Source of the DNA: Mixophyes australis
Taxonomy: Eukaryota; Chordata; Amphibia; Anura; Limnodynastidae
Length of the DNA stretch: 64,000 bases
NCBI GenBank assembly: GCA_036250195.1
Contig: JAVHZZ010000004.1
Location: 321,682,628-321,746,627 of the forward strand
Reading direction: 5' to 3'
Shown: piece by piece, positions 44,976-56,330 of the stretch
Layout of the letters: every line of letters begins with the position of its first letter
Position numbering within the stretch: the stretch's first letter is position 1
Notes under the pieces: model-generated
The model's input: only the letters and a program-made list of their open reading frames with translations
Database searches by the model: none
Told to the model about the DNA's origin: nothing
Made by a program: the position numbers and the translations under genes

Positions 44976-45241
44976 TATACCCCATTCATACTGCACCAAA
45001 ATCCCGGGTTTTTGCCGGGGCGAGCTCAAACGACCCGGGTCTTGGTGCAGTATGAATGGTACAAGTCAAAAATCCCGGGTCTAAAAACCCGGGTCTTTAA
45101 CCCGGGATTTATCGAGGGGTAATTCCCAGGTCCGAGGCGCAGTATGAATGGTGTTTCTGAGCTGGGACGCTCCGAGCCCCGGCAAAAACCCGGTTTGAAA
45201 AACCCGGGATATTGCCGGGGCGGCAGTATGAAAGCGGTATA
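44976..45241. mobile_element. CCCGGG-rich palindromic MITE (262 bp) flanked by TA
   Basis: The left end TACCCCATTCATACTGC and the inverted right end GCAGTATGAAAGCGGTA are bounded by TA on both sides (44976-44977 and 45240-45241). The interior contains six CCCGGG sites and repeated CAGTATGAATGG words (near 45048 and 45142), in strong contrast to the AT-rich surroundings. The two arms also match inside (ATCCCGGGTTTTTGCCGGGG against its inverse), so a long foldback is possible. There is no coding capacity. TA flanks fit a Tc1/mariner-like origin but do not prove it. Confidence 0.75.
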
Positions 45242-45385
45242 ACATAACTTCTAGAATAAATGTAAGGTTCTTAGTGCATTTAGATCAAACTGTGGATGCC
45301 CATCTTGCACATCAACGTGACCTATTTCAGGTGGGTACCTACACTATCAATTCATAATTTTTTAACATGTGACCTACCTTATGTA

Positions 45386-45426
<41 letters not shown>

Positions 45427-46599
45427 CAAAGCAGATAGACTGTATAAGTGATGCAAATACTAAAGGTGATGGTTGAAGAGGCATGTCCACATTTACTTTT
45501 TCAGCTGCATTTTAGTTTTTTGCTCCATGTATTGGTTTAATGATTGAAATAAAAAAAAAATATCACAAGTTCTCAGGGTCACATGTAGAAATGGGCACAT
45601 TCAATTTTACTATTTTCGTATAATTGTTTTATTATTGTTTTATTATTGTTTTAAACTGAATGGTACAATGATGTTACTGGATAACCCATTTCTTGGTAAG
45701 TTAGAACTAGATAAAAGGGAGGATGTATCCTATGAGCATGTATTTTATGTCCCCGATGTAAACTGTGCTCTTGAATCTGTCAAGTTAATAAGAAAGCAGC
45801 AGCAGTGATCTTACCATGAAAGTGATCTCTATTAGATGTGAAAAAGCGCATAAATCACCAAAGCAAACTGATGTGAGAGAATAATATTCAATATCAAACA
45901 GCAATATCTGTACTTTGATATAAAACCTGCAATCCAGTGTTTTTTTCAAGTAAACCTTGTGTATAAACCTTTATGTCATGAGTACATCAATAGGATGTTG
46001 TAGACGTTTGAAAATTTAAATACCCCAAATTAAAATTCTTGTAAAGACTATTAAAGAAGAACTAAAATTAAATTAGTTTTCGGTGGAACCTTCAATAATT
46101 TGGTCATCCTTCGAATTGAGCTGATCCCCTGAGCATTTCCACTGTGGTTATGCTATGAGTCGGTGGTTCAGTCTTAAGGTTCCAAGAGTCCAGCACTGAA
46201 ATCCCTCTTAATACCACTTGTCTGATACAAACAGAGAAGAGTCCTCGACCCTTGGAAAAATAAGGACAACCCAACAAATCACAGCATCACCAGACAAAAT
46301 ATAAAAAAATATTTAAATGAAATTCAGTTAATACTAAGTTTTAGTGATCATCAGTTATCGGCAGATGAGGGAGATGTGGTTCCCAGGAGCTCTAAACCCA
46401 AGTGCCGGATAACCCACAAAGTGCAAAGGAACTGTTTCTCCACCGGGGCCCTATCGGTACTTATAAATACATTTACAAGAGCTGTCAGTGGAGCATTGCA
46501 TAACAGGCTGAGAAATCATTAGTAGTTGCAGAAGTTGTCTGCTAAAGGAATGACCTCTGTAGGAAGAAGGGATCTGCAAGGATAATTATTTGTTTTGTG
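45242..46599. other. No gene seen; short (TA)n at 45394-45422
   Basis: AT-rich. No supported coding or mobile feature besides the dinucleotide run. Confidence 0.4.
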
Positions 46600-46609
46600 C
46601 AGAAATTCC

Positions 46610-46740
46610 CTGATAAAATAAAGTTATCCAGTATTTGTGTGCCACATGATAAAAAAGCCAGTATTTTGTTTATGTGCAAAATAATAAACTAATTTGCAAC
46701 CCCTGCATTGTAACATGATTTGTCAAGGATCAAATTTACA
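46610..46740. mobile_element. Harbinger-like non-autonomous repeat, copy 2 (fragment)
   Basis: CAGTATTTTGTTTATGTGCA then AAATAATAAACTAATTTGCA and CATTGTAACATG match copy 1. The termini are not visible. Confidence 0.45.
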
Positions 46741-47121
46741 CCTTTTTTTTGCCTTGCACTCCTCAGGCCCTCCACTCTGAACTAAGCACTGCCTGACTGC
46801 TTTGGATTACAAGACGAGTCGCGTAAAACAGTTATTTATGAATGGTGGAGATTAACAATCTGTTGTGACTTTGTGTCAGTTACAACATTTTACTGTCTAC
46901 TGTATTGAGAGACTCATTCCAAATTACTAGCCATTGCAACAGTGTTGCCACTTTTCTCTCAGCTTACAAGATATTGACTCTGTATACGATTTAACTGCTA
47001 TCAGTGGGACAATACTGATTATTATACTTAGAAACATATCTGGCTGCAATTAGCCTTGTGATTAGGTTAGTTTTTGTTACAATTAATGAAGTCTCCTGAT
47101 TCATGAAATAATGTTTGCATA

Positions 47122-47762
47122 TACAGTACTGTGCAAAAGTTTTAGGGAGGTGTGGAAAAAATACTGCATAGTAAGAATTCTTTCAAAAATAGAAGTGTTA
47201 ATAGTTTATTTTTATCAATTACCAAAATGCAAAGAGAATGAACAGAAGAGGAATTTAAATCAAATCAATATTTGTTGTGATCACCATTTGCCTTCAAAAC
47301 AGCATCAATGCATCAATATTTCTAGGTGCACAAGCACACAGTTTTTGAAGGAACTCGGCAGGGAGGTTGTTCTAAATATCTTGGAGAACTAACCACAGAT
47401 CTTCTGTGGATGTAGGCATATTCAACTCCTTCATGTAATCCCAGAAAGACTAATGATGTTGAGATCAGGGCTCTGTGGTGCCATATCATCATCACTTCCA
47501 GGACTGCTTTGCTTTCTTTAAACTGAAGATAGTTCTTAATGACATTCACTGTATGTTTGGGTCCTTGTCCTGCTGCAAAATAAATTTGGAGCCAATCAGA
47601 TGCCTTTCAGATGGTATTGCATGATGGATAAGTACCTGCCTGTATTTCTCATCATTGAGGACATTTTTAATCCTGATCAAATCCCCAACTCCATTTGCAG
47701 AAATGCAGCCCCAAAGTTGCAAGGAACCTCCACCATTCTTTATCGTTGCTGCAGACACTTAT
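47122..47762 (-). pseudogene. Tc1-type transposase, C-terminal half, with one terminal repeat
   Basis: On the minus strand the frame at 47758-47546 includes KNGGGSLQLWGCISANGVGD and then FILQQDKDP, the position of the second catalytic aspartate in Tc1 DD34E transposases (usually QQDNDPKHT). After a shift near 47550, NVIKNYLQFKESKAVLEVMM follows, the usual continuation, then further shifted frames to about 47322. The right end of the coding strand runs into CAGTACTGTGCAAAAGTTTT (47124 onward), a well-known Tc1-like terminal repeat, preceded by TA at 47122-47123. The other half, with the DNA-binding domain and first catalytic residue, is missing beyond 47762. Confidence 0.88.
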
Positions 47763-47789
47763 TATTGTACTTTAAGCTAATAAAGTATT

Positions 47790-48087
47790 TGCAATTAAAA
47801 ATATTGTTTCCCACATTTAAATACCTAGGTATATGGGTCTCCAATGATATGAGTCATTATGTTTAATATAATTTTCAACCTCAAATTGTTTATCTCGAAA
47901 GCCGAATCGATGCTTGGAGACAGTTGCCACTGACAGTTACGGGTCAGATTAATTTGGTAAAAATGATTCTTCAGCCGAAATTTCTATATGTATTACAACA
48001 CTATTCAATTTACATACCCCAATCTGTTTTTCATACCATTTACAGTTTTATTTTCTCATTAGTGTGGGCGAATAAACGAGCTTGTGT
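47790..48087 (+). pseudogene. L1/Tx1-type LINE reverse-transcriptase fragment
   Basis: One frame encodes FKYLGIWVSND, then after a single in-frame TAA (47864-47866) WRQLPLTVTGQINLVKMILQ, PKFLYVLQHYSIYIP and FIFSLVWANKRA. This is the post-catalytic part of L1-like reverse transcriptases ('FKYLGI...W..LPLTLTGRINLIKM..LPKFLY...P..IP...F'). Both ends are truncated: it abuts the Tc1 fragment on the left and Harbinger-like copy 3 on the right. Confidence 0.85.
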
Positions 48088-48232
48088 CAACATGAAAAAA
48101 CCGACAGTATTTAACTTATGTGCAAAATAGAAAACTAAATTGCACCCCTTGCATTATATCATGGTTTTGTCCAGGAGACTACTTACTCAATTTTTTACTT
48201 AACTTTCCTTAATGAATCAGGCCCAGAAAGTT
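48088..48232. mobile_element. Harbinger-like non-autonomous repeat, copy 3 (right half)
   Basis: From CATGAAAAAACCGACAGTAT it matches copy 1 and runs to the terminus CTTTCCTTAATGAATCAGGCCC, which is the inverse of copy 1's CTGATTCATTAAGG. The left half is absent. Confidence 0.55.
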
Positions 48233-51200
48233 TAAACATATTTAAGGTAACTTTGGCTTATTATGATAACCTTGGCTTATTGAAGGGCCAAAAGGAGCAA
48301 GCCTTGATCTTGAGAATTCATAGTGAAAACATGCATGCTCTAAGGTTTTTCAGAACTAGAGAAATGGGGATTCTCCAAACTCAAACCAGAAGCTGAATTC
48401 CTTAATAGCTTGAGTAGGGACCACTATTTCTGGTAGTAAATATGACTTTTCCTATTATTAATGAAGTGATATGAGTAGTACACTGGCTCAGAGATGGCTT
48501 GTCCTAAGATAGAGTAAATTAAGTGAAGAAGTGTCACTTTTAGTGAGTAGCTAATAGATATAGTTCACTGGTTTACCTCTGAAAAAGAATTATAATTTAT
48601 CAGAAGCCTTGATAGGGCACCTGATACAGAGAATGACAACAATAATATGTTTCTGATTGTTTATTTTGGGGTCTTTATTAAAGTCAGGAAGCAGTTGAAT
48701 AATATGCATCTTTTATAGTTTATTGGACTGAATATAACAATTTGGAGATGTTGTGCCTGAAAGTTAAAAGGCCATAATATGACAGTTTTTCAGCTGTGTG
48801 TGACTTAATGGTTGGTGGTAAAAGTGGAGACAATTATAGAAATATGTAATAAGGTAAAAAAAAATCTCTGTAAGAAAAAGATGATATGTAGATCATCTGG
48901 AGAATTCGAAGAACAGTTTTCAAACTTTGAAGGAGCTTTTGATATAACAGCTTTAAGGTCATGCTTGGAGAAGAAGAGATTCAGAGGAGGACTAGGGACA
49001 AGATCATTTTAAAATATCTGGTTATGAGGGCTCTCAGAAAATATATGGAAGTGAAGGAGGAATGGTTATCACAGAAATGGTATTGGAGATGGTTTGTTCA
49101 GTATGAACTGGGGAAGTAATGTTGAAAAAATGTAAAACTAGAAAATAACATGTTCAAAAAGAATGCAGAAACATGAAATGGAAACACTAAATAAAAAACT
49201 ATGGAAAGTAATGTAAGATATAGTAAAGTAAGGAAACTGCTTCAATAAATGGCCTAAAGTTAGAAGGGCAAAAAAGAGAATATAAACAGGCAGCATAAAT
49301 AAAATAAATATAATAAGTGTAAAAATTGGAATTTATGTATCTAATTGTGAATGTGTTGACGATGAAGGCAGTAATATATACAACCAGAAAAGGTTAGTAA
49401 ACTTGAATTAATGAATTACTCACATGCACCACTTAATTGAATGCTGTACTCTAATTGAATAAAGACTAAAGAGTATATGGTTACATTGATTAAAACTGTG
49501 GAGCAATATTGCAAATTTGAAAATGAATGATGGAGCAGAGAGGTATTCGATTCAAGCCATGGATGAGTAAATGCGGAGTTAAAATTGAATGAATGGCTAG
49601 GCATTGGAATAGTGACATGAGTTAATTAAAAGACCAGGGGATGGGGTATACAAAGTGAATGGCAGACTAATTAGCTTTAATTGAGTAAAGACATGTGTGA
49701 TTGGAATTCCAATGAATTACTCAACATAACTGACTAAGGAACTATGGAACTGAACATGCAAAACAAATTAAGCCCATGTAATAGTGAGTTAGATAGTATA
49801 GAAACTTTGTATAAATACTGAATACTTGAAAATGAATGCTGAGTTAATGAGGTACTTGGAATCAATAAACCATGTGTCAATGACTGTTAAAATCGAATGA
49901 AGATAGTTACAATCGGATTAAGTTGCATAAACGTAAGAAATGCCCAGGGAATGGGGTGCACAGGTCAAGTGAAGAAGTAATTTGATTTGAGTATGGGAAT
50001 ATGTGATACCATTGAGTTACTTAGAAAGTGCATGTAATTGTCTGAGGGACTGTAGAACTAAAACTTGGTACTCAAAATGAAAGAAAGACAAGGAGTAGAG
50101 AGTAAAATCGTATAAGAACTACAGAGCAACACTATATACTGAAATGATTAATGGACTAATAAGAGGCTCAGATCTAATTAAGGATGTACCAGGAGCCAAT
50201 GTGTTCTTAAAAATAAATTAGGCATGAATGGTGCCTTCAAATTAAGAGGTACGCATTGAAATGATGGCATGAATGTAACTGAAAGTCTGAATAATGATAT
50301 ATTAAATCTATTGCAATCACTGTTCAAATAGTAACAAATTAGGTAACAACACGTTCAAACTAAATAGCATTGGAACGGGATTTTCTAGATACAGTTAAGA
50401 CTGGGTAGCAAAATGCTTAAATGTTATAGAAGGCAAAGGAATTAGATACCTAACCAAAGTGAGGTAGATAAGCCGGCACAAGGGAATAACAGTGACCTGG
50501 AAAGAGAAAATAATGTATGTTTAATAGAATGTAAGAAATGTGCTACATTTTGTTTATAGGGGAAAGACATAGTTAATGTGTGAGATTTTGGTGACTGTTA
50601 ATCTTAGAGATCTATAGTAATCCATTACAAGTGTAAGAATTGGTGATGTATTAAAGGTACTGAATGTGAGGGAGCAAGAGTGCTTTGCTAAATGAACAAA
50701 CTGATGATGTCAGTTAGTGTATGTTATATTAGTAGGACAGATATGGAAAAGCATAGTAAACTAGCATGTAGTCATTCTGGCGACGGTCAATCTGCCGACG
50801 ATAATTGAAAAAGAGGTATCCACTGCACCAGGTAATCACTCTCCCTAGATGTTTATATAGCTATATTGTTAAAATTAAACAATTAGTAATCATAGGCGGT
50901 GCTCCCTTACCATGTATGATTAATCGAGATTTTCACAAAAGAAAAGAAAGGGAAAAACATAGAACCTAGGGACACTCATTGAGAGATTTGACACTGCTTT
51001 AAAAGAAAATTTACTAGATATAATTAAAATGTTCCCTAAATGACCAATGTGCCACCAGTATCGAAATATTTAAAAACAGTTGTGACTGTGAAGTTTGTGC
51101 AAAATGTATAATTAAAATTGTCAGTACTTGCTGTTTTGCCTCACTATGTGAACTATATTTTAGAGTGAATTTATAATCACAATAAAAGAATATTAGATCC

Positions 51201-51423
51201 TGAAAATAAAATTGTTGAACTCTCAATAAAGGTTATATAATATCCTTAGATGTCTCGGTTTATTAAATTCAAAAGTGGCTGCTTATATCCTGATTAACTT
51301 GAAGTAATTAATCTAAAGCTTCACTGGTTAATAAAGGGAATGAAGCTACTAAGTGTACACTGCACCAAATTCAAATCTGCTCTATGTGAATACTGCCCTT
51401 TCTTTTCTTTTGTGAAATCCTCA
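48233..51423. other. C-poor, purine-rich domain, left part
   Basis: No gene. The plus strand is rich in A and G and poor in C, with many GAATGAATTA, AATTGAATGA and TGGAACTGAA words that recur loosely without a clear period. The same composition resumes at 52950 after an inserted repeat. Confidence 0.5.
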
Positions 51424-52773
51424 ATCAGTCGACAGTCAGACTGTCGACACCAAAAGGGCAGTCTGCCTATTGACAGTTAAAATGTGGGCATTGGGACTGT
51501 AGACCAGTATTAAATTCGACAGACCCAATGAAGACATGCAAAGGGCAGTGCTGGTGGACCCGGTGGAAAAACAGCCGCCAGACCCACCAGCAGAAAACAG
51601 TTCAAACCTAAAATAACTAAAAAAAAAAAAAAAGCTTTCTTCCCCCAAAACACATTAAAACTTGGACTGGCAGCAGGTGATCCAATAATACAGCCGCCAT
51701 ACTCGCCCGTACAAGACAAATAATATATGTAAAAAAAACAGTGCTTTTTTTTTTTTCTTTTGTAATGGACATGGCTCTTCTTTTATGTGCAAGCTGCTAG
51801 ATTGAGGGATACTGTTTTATGGACATGGAGAATCCTGGATTACAGATGAAGATTGGTGAGTATTACAGGTGTAGGTGTTTTATTTTTATTTAAAATAAAA
51901 ATATTTTTAAAATGATTTGTGTTGCTTATTTCAATTTTGTCATTGTGCACTACAGGTCCCTGTGGGCCCTGGGTGCCAGAACATGCTGCAAGTTGTGGCT
52001 CTCCAAGTGCCAGCATTACCTTGCAGCCAAGTGTATGCTGGAATTTAATTCCAGCATTTAAATATATTTAGAATTAAATATATTTTATTACCACACACCC
52101 ACTGCCCAGGAGATCCCATCTCCCTAGGGAATTTAGCCCAGTGCTGACAAGTCAGGCGTTGGTTGTCATTACGGCAGATGGACCCCACGCTGCAGGTTCC
52201 CATGCTATAGTGCCCCCCGCCTTTGCTGCCGAAAACTAGTGCTGGTACTAGTAAAATAGGGAGGGCCCAGCGTTTTTTTGACCGATTTTTTACTAGCACT
52301 AGGTTCAGTCTGTTTGTGGTGGTGGGGCACGCTGTTTTTTCATATATATATATATACATATATATATATACAAGTTAACCCGTGCATGATACTCATGCAT
52401 TCTAGTCAAATCACGCTACTTAAGGTGTTAAAAAGGTTCTTGTCATGCATTTGGGCCTAGCCCAGGCCTCCTCAGGGGAAGAGCGTTACTTCCCGACGCA
52501 AGCGCCCTTTTTTAACGTGGTTTTGTCCACATGTCACCACCTCATCTTTTTTCTCCATCACCTCATCCTTCATCTTCATTGCCACATCCTTCATCAAGCT
52601 ACTTAAGGTGTTAAAAACTCCCCACTGTCACCCCCGGCAACCACCAACCACTCCCAACTGTCACTTCTCCTTCAAGAAATATATAGGTCAGTGTATAACT
52701 CTGCCCAGCAGGTGGCACTGCAGCTTGGTTTTTTTTTTTCACACACGCCACTAGGCATTTATATAGTAGATAG

Positions 52774-52805
<32 letters not shown>

Positions 52806-52950
52806 TATTGCGCCGACAGGTCCGGTGACTGAATTGCCACTGAGTCCGTCGGCAGCGTCCTTTGAATGTTGACATTGTGACCAGTGACACAGACTGGAGC
52901 TGTCGACAGACAGGCTGTCATCCTTTAGATGTCGACAGTCTGAGTGTACA
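51424..52950. mobile_element. Repeat family T, copy 3, with TGTCGACA-rich flanks
   Basis: The left flank contains CAGTCGACAGTCAGACTGTCGACA; the right flank (52800-52950) contains TGTCGACA-type words several times and GTCGGCA. In between are the family's GTGCCAGAACATGCTGCAAG then TTGTGGCTCTCC segment, the TTACCACACACCCACTGCCC segment and GAACCCACGCTGCAGG-type sequence, then a (TA)n array that hosts Helitron copy B. Superfamily unknown; the TGTCGACA words act as multiple subterminal repeats. Confidence 0.5.
52371..52770 (-). mobile_element. Helitron-like non-autonomous element, copy B
   Basis: It lies on the minus strand relative to copy A. Its 3' end is at 52371 (CAAGTTAACCCG on plus, hairpin TGCATGATACTCATGCA beside it) and its 5' end near 52770 (CATTTATATAGTAGA on plus, that is TCTACTATATAAATG). 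(TA)n lies on both sides. Internally CAAGCTACTTAAGGTGTTAA occurs a second time (52595), so this copy is rearranged or chimeric compared with A. Confidence 0.75.
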
Positions 52951-54400
52951 GTCCAAGAATGGGTAAGGCCCATGTAATACATAGAGTAGAATGGGGTGTG
53001 AAATTGGATAACCAGGAGAAGGATAGCTGGAGAAGGAAAGAACAGAGAACATGAAATGATAAGGTGACAGTTACTACTGGAAAAGAGCAGAATTAAAAGT
53101 GAAAACGTCTCATGGACTTTTTTTTCATGTTGAGATGGAAAAATCAGGGAATTAATTCTAAGTAAGAACTGATGGCAAGTAGGGAACTGGTGACAATGAA
53201 ATTGATTCTCTAAACTGATTGTGAATTATAGTGCAGTATATATGAGAGAGGCAGTGAACCTGCATGATGTTAACAGTAAAGGCTATGTAAGGAGGGATTG
53301 AGAGGTGGTAGACTTGGATGTGTCATTGGTTCCTGGAGACTTAATTAGGGAAAACAAAACTATATGAACATCAACAGTACAGAGAATACAGAATATTGAG
53401 TAAGTGAGTAGGAACGGACTGGCTGATGAGTAGACTGAACATAGAGCCCAAGGAGTACAAGTCTTAAGTGACATAAAATTGAAAGTGTGGGAAGGGAAGC
53501 AGGAACGTGGAAGGAAAAAGTATGAACTTGAGGACAAAGAACCAGATAATTATGGATATATGAGAGCTGTATATAGTGAGAGGAAGGGTAAAGACATAAT
53601 AATATGCTAGATACATAATAAACTGAATAGCAGCTGAATGCACCAAGTTTTGAAGGCTAAACTAACTCATGCTAATGTCATGTATTGATGCAGAGCAAGA
53701 CATCTGAAAGAGAATGCTGGTGAATCAGGAAATATACATTGAGGTAGAAGAAAGAAACGATGGACTGATGTGGGAAGGGAATTGGGAATGCAGGTTGAGA
53801 AATCAGCAAAAGTAAGAACACAGTTGAGTTAAGCATCAAAAAATTTACAATAATTAAGAAAATTGGAAAGGAGTAAGATAACAGTGATGTTCATGGAGAG
53901 GTGGAAAGGCTGTAGAAGGGAATATGTAATAAGGTGAAATAAAATGCAAACAATTATTGTAACAGTGACCTCAGGATTGCTCCTTGTAATAATAATGTGT
54001 ATTCTGTTGAGGTGTCCCAGTGATAATGTCATTGGCATAGAAAATTGAACAGTGAGCCAGTACTGATTTAAAATCTAAAATTGTCTCGCTTTAGTTGTAA
54101 ACAAGAACAGAGACAGGCCAAAGGACTTGAAAGAGTTAACTGGAGGACAGCACTATTTAGGGAAATAAAGAAATAGATGCTACATTGCTGTGCAGAGCAG
54201 AGCATGCAAAAAGAGACAAGAGAGCTGCAAGTTGTGTTCAACCATGTGATAAGGGAAGCTGAGGAAAGACACACAAGAAACAGTTAACAGAAGGAATAAG
54301 GAAGGGCAGGTTACATATTGACACCAATAGATTCAAGATCAGGATGCTCCAGGGCTAGTAGTGAACTGTGCTGACATTAAGGTGAGAGTGACTGGCTAAT
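52951..54400. other. C-poor, purine-rich domain, right part
   Basis: No gene. Sample lines contain two to three times more G than C on the plus strand (for example 53881-53940 has 22 G and 3 C). Minus-strand frames of 60-84 codons here are a by-product of that bias. Confidence 0.5.
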
Positions 54401-56330
54401 TAGACTTTTTAATTGTGCCTCAGCAGTTTCTGTAGACTGAATGATGGAATACCTAGAGGCTTCTTCAAGGAGTTCAGCTTTAATCAGTTGTACTTTCTGA
54501 CTTTATTTTAAATTCCATAAATATATTTCTAATCACATTTTGTTGCATTGTTATATGAAATGTGTTGTCTGTCTATTTAACTTTTAAAAGTAGGAGTGTT
54601 CATTGTTTAGACTTGCCTACAATTAAAGTGGGCTCATACTTGTGAGTGCATATATAGGATTATAGGGGTATATTATTGTGTCTTCTGTTATTCATCTGAC
54701 AAAGTGCATAACGTGAGCCCTGCTTCTGTTCTTGTGAAATTAAATTTATGGGTGTATCCCTCTGAAGTGAAGTTGATCTTGTGGTGTTTTGTTGTACATT
54801 TCTATGAACTGGTGGTGCATCCTCTCACCTGAGTGGTATTTGTTTTGTGGTTGTACCTGCTGTCCTAATTGTTCTGCCTATGCTGGAAATCAACAATACT
54901 GACAATAAAGGCAGAACTAGTCCAAATGCAACCATGGGTATAAGCCTGACGTAAATTAATTTCCCAAGGTTTCATTATCTATCTAACTTCATATGCAAGC
55001 CTAGTCACACCGCCACCTCCACAACCCACACCCCAACTCAGCTTCTCCCACTTTGTGTTTACCCCTTTGCATATCTGTCTGTGCAGTCACACAGCACTTC
55101 TGTAGAATTATGCTATTTCTTTTATTTACAATGTTTAGTGCATGCATCTGTCTCTACTATAGTGAATGTATGCAATTGTTTTAGCTTAAGAATTTAAATT
55201 AATTCAATTATATTTCACTAAGCTGTTGTGACTGTGTATGCTTAGTCTGCAGCTATTGATGCATTTAAATGTTGTACTTCAAACCCATTACTTAGTCCTC
55301 AAACACACACACACACACACGCAGAATTTGGTGATTTGGTGATTTTTAAAATCTACATGCCTGGATTACTTACAGTGGTAAGTTTTTGTTTTTGGTTCTA
55401 ATATATTTTTGGGGTGATGCTAATGTCTCAGATTTATTTTTCTGATTGCATACCTACTCTTTTATTTTTCAGGGCTTAGTACCTGTTATGCTGATAGTTT
55501 ATGTTTAAATTATTTTTAATTAATGTCTCTGTTCCCAGCAAGTACATCAACATCTCTGCCCAATGGAGCATGTTTATAAGTCACATTGAAGCCCCTTTGG
55601 TTTGCCAGCTGTAGAGATAATATACACCATATTTGGCTAACGCCTAATGTCTTCTTGGACACTTTACAAATTGTGCCAACTGAACTAGAGCCTACGATTG
55701 CCCATTAGAAGAGGAATCCCTTGTGCCCATAAAACAGAAGTTTCAGAACTTTGCTGGTTTTCCATTGCTCTGGCTATATGTGATGAATCTTTCCTCATCC
55801 ATAGTATTATTGCAATGGAGGGCATATGACTCCTTTGTTATGAGGCAATCATTCAAGTGGCAGAAATGATCATAGAGGCAGCATGGAGATGTATTCCTCT
55901 TACGTAATTATGTTATTTCTTAAAATGAATGTCTGTATTACTAGCTATACAGCACTACCGGTAACATAACGCTCCATATTTTTCAGACAATTTTCACTAT
56001 GTAGCTAAGTTTTGAATAACCATGTTTTTTTCCAGCTATCCTGTACATAATCTTTCCCATGTGTACACATTTCTGAGACAGCAAACTGTCCGTATTTACA
56101 AAACAATATAACACAAACAGAACTTGTTTGTATTGTCTAAAGTTTATTTGTTCTACTTTTTAGGAGACAGACCATACCTTTTCCAACCTTGGCTCCTGAC
56201 TCCGTTATTAAATCCAGCCACAGAGTAACAGGTCAGTCATTGAACAAAATGTTGGCCTTCTCAAGACCACCTACATTGCCTTAACCAGTCTGGAAGTGTC
56301 CTTGTAACATTATTCCCATGTGTGCTAATT
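54401..56330. other. No gene seen; short (CA)n at 55302-55321
   Basis: AT-rich sequence without a supported feature apart from the dinucleotide run. Confidence 0.4.

Noticed and set aside
53283..54274. Several minus-strand frames of 60-84 codons
   Set aside because: The plus strand is C-poor and purine-rich there, which lowers stop frequency on the minus strand; no motif is present.
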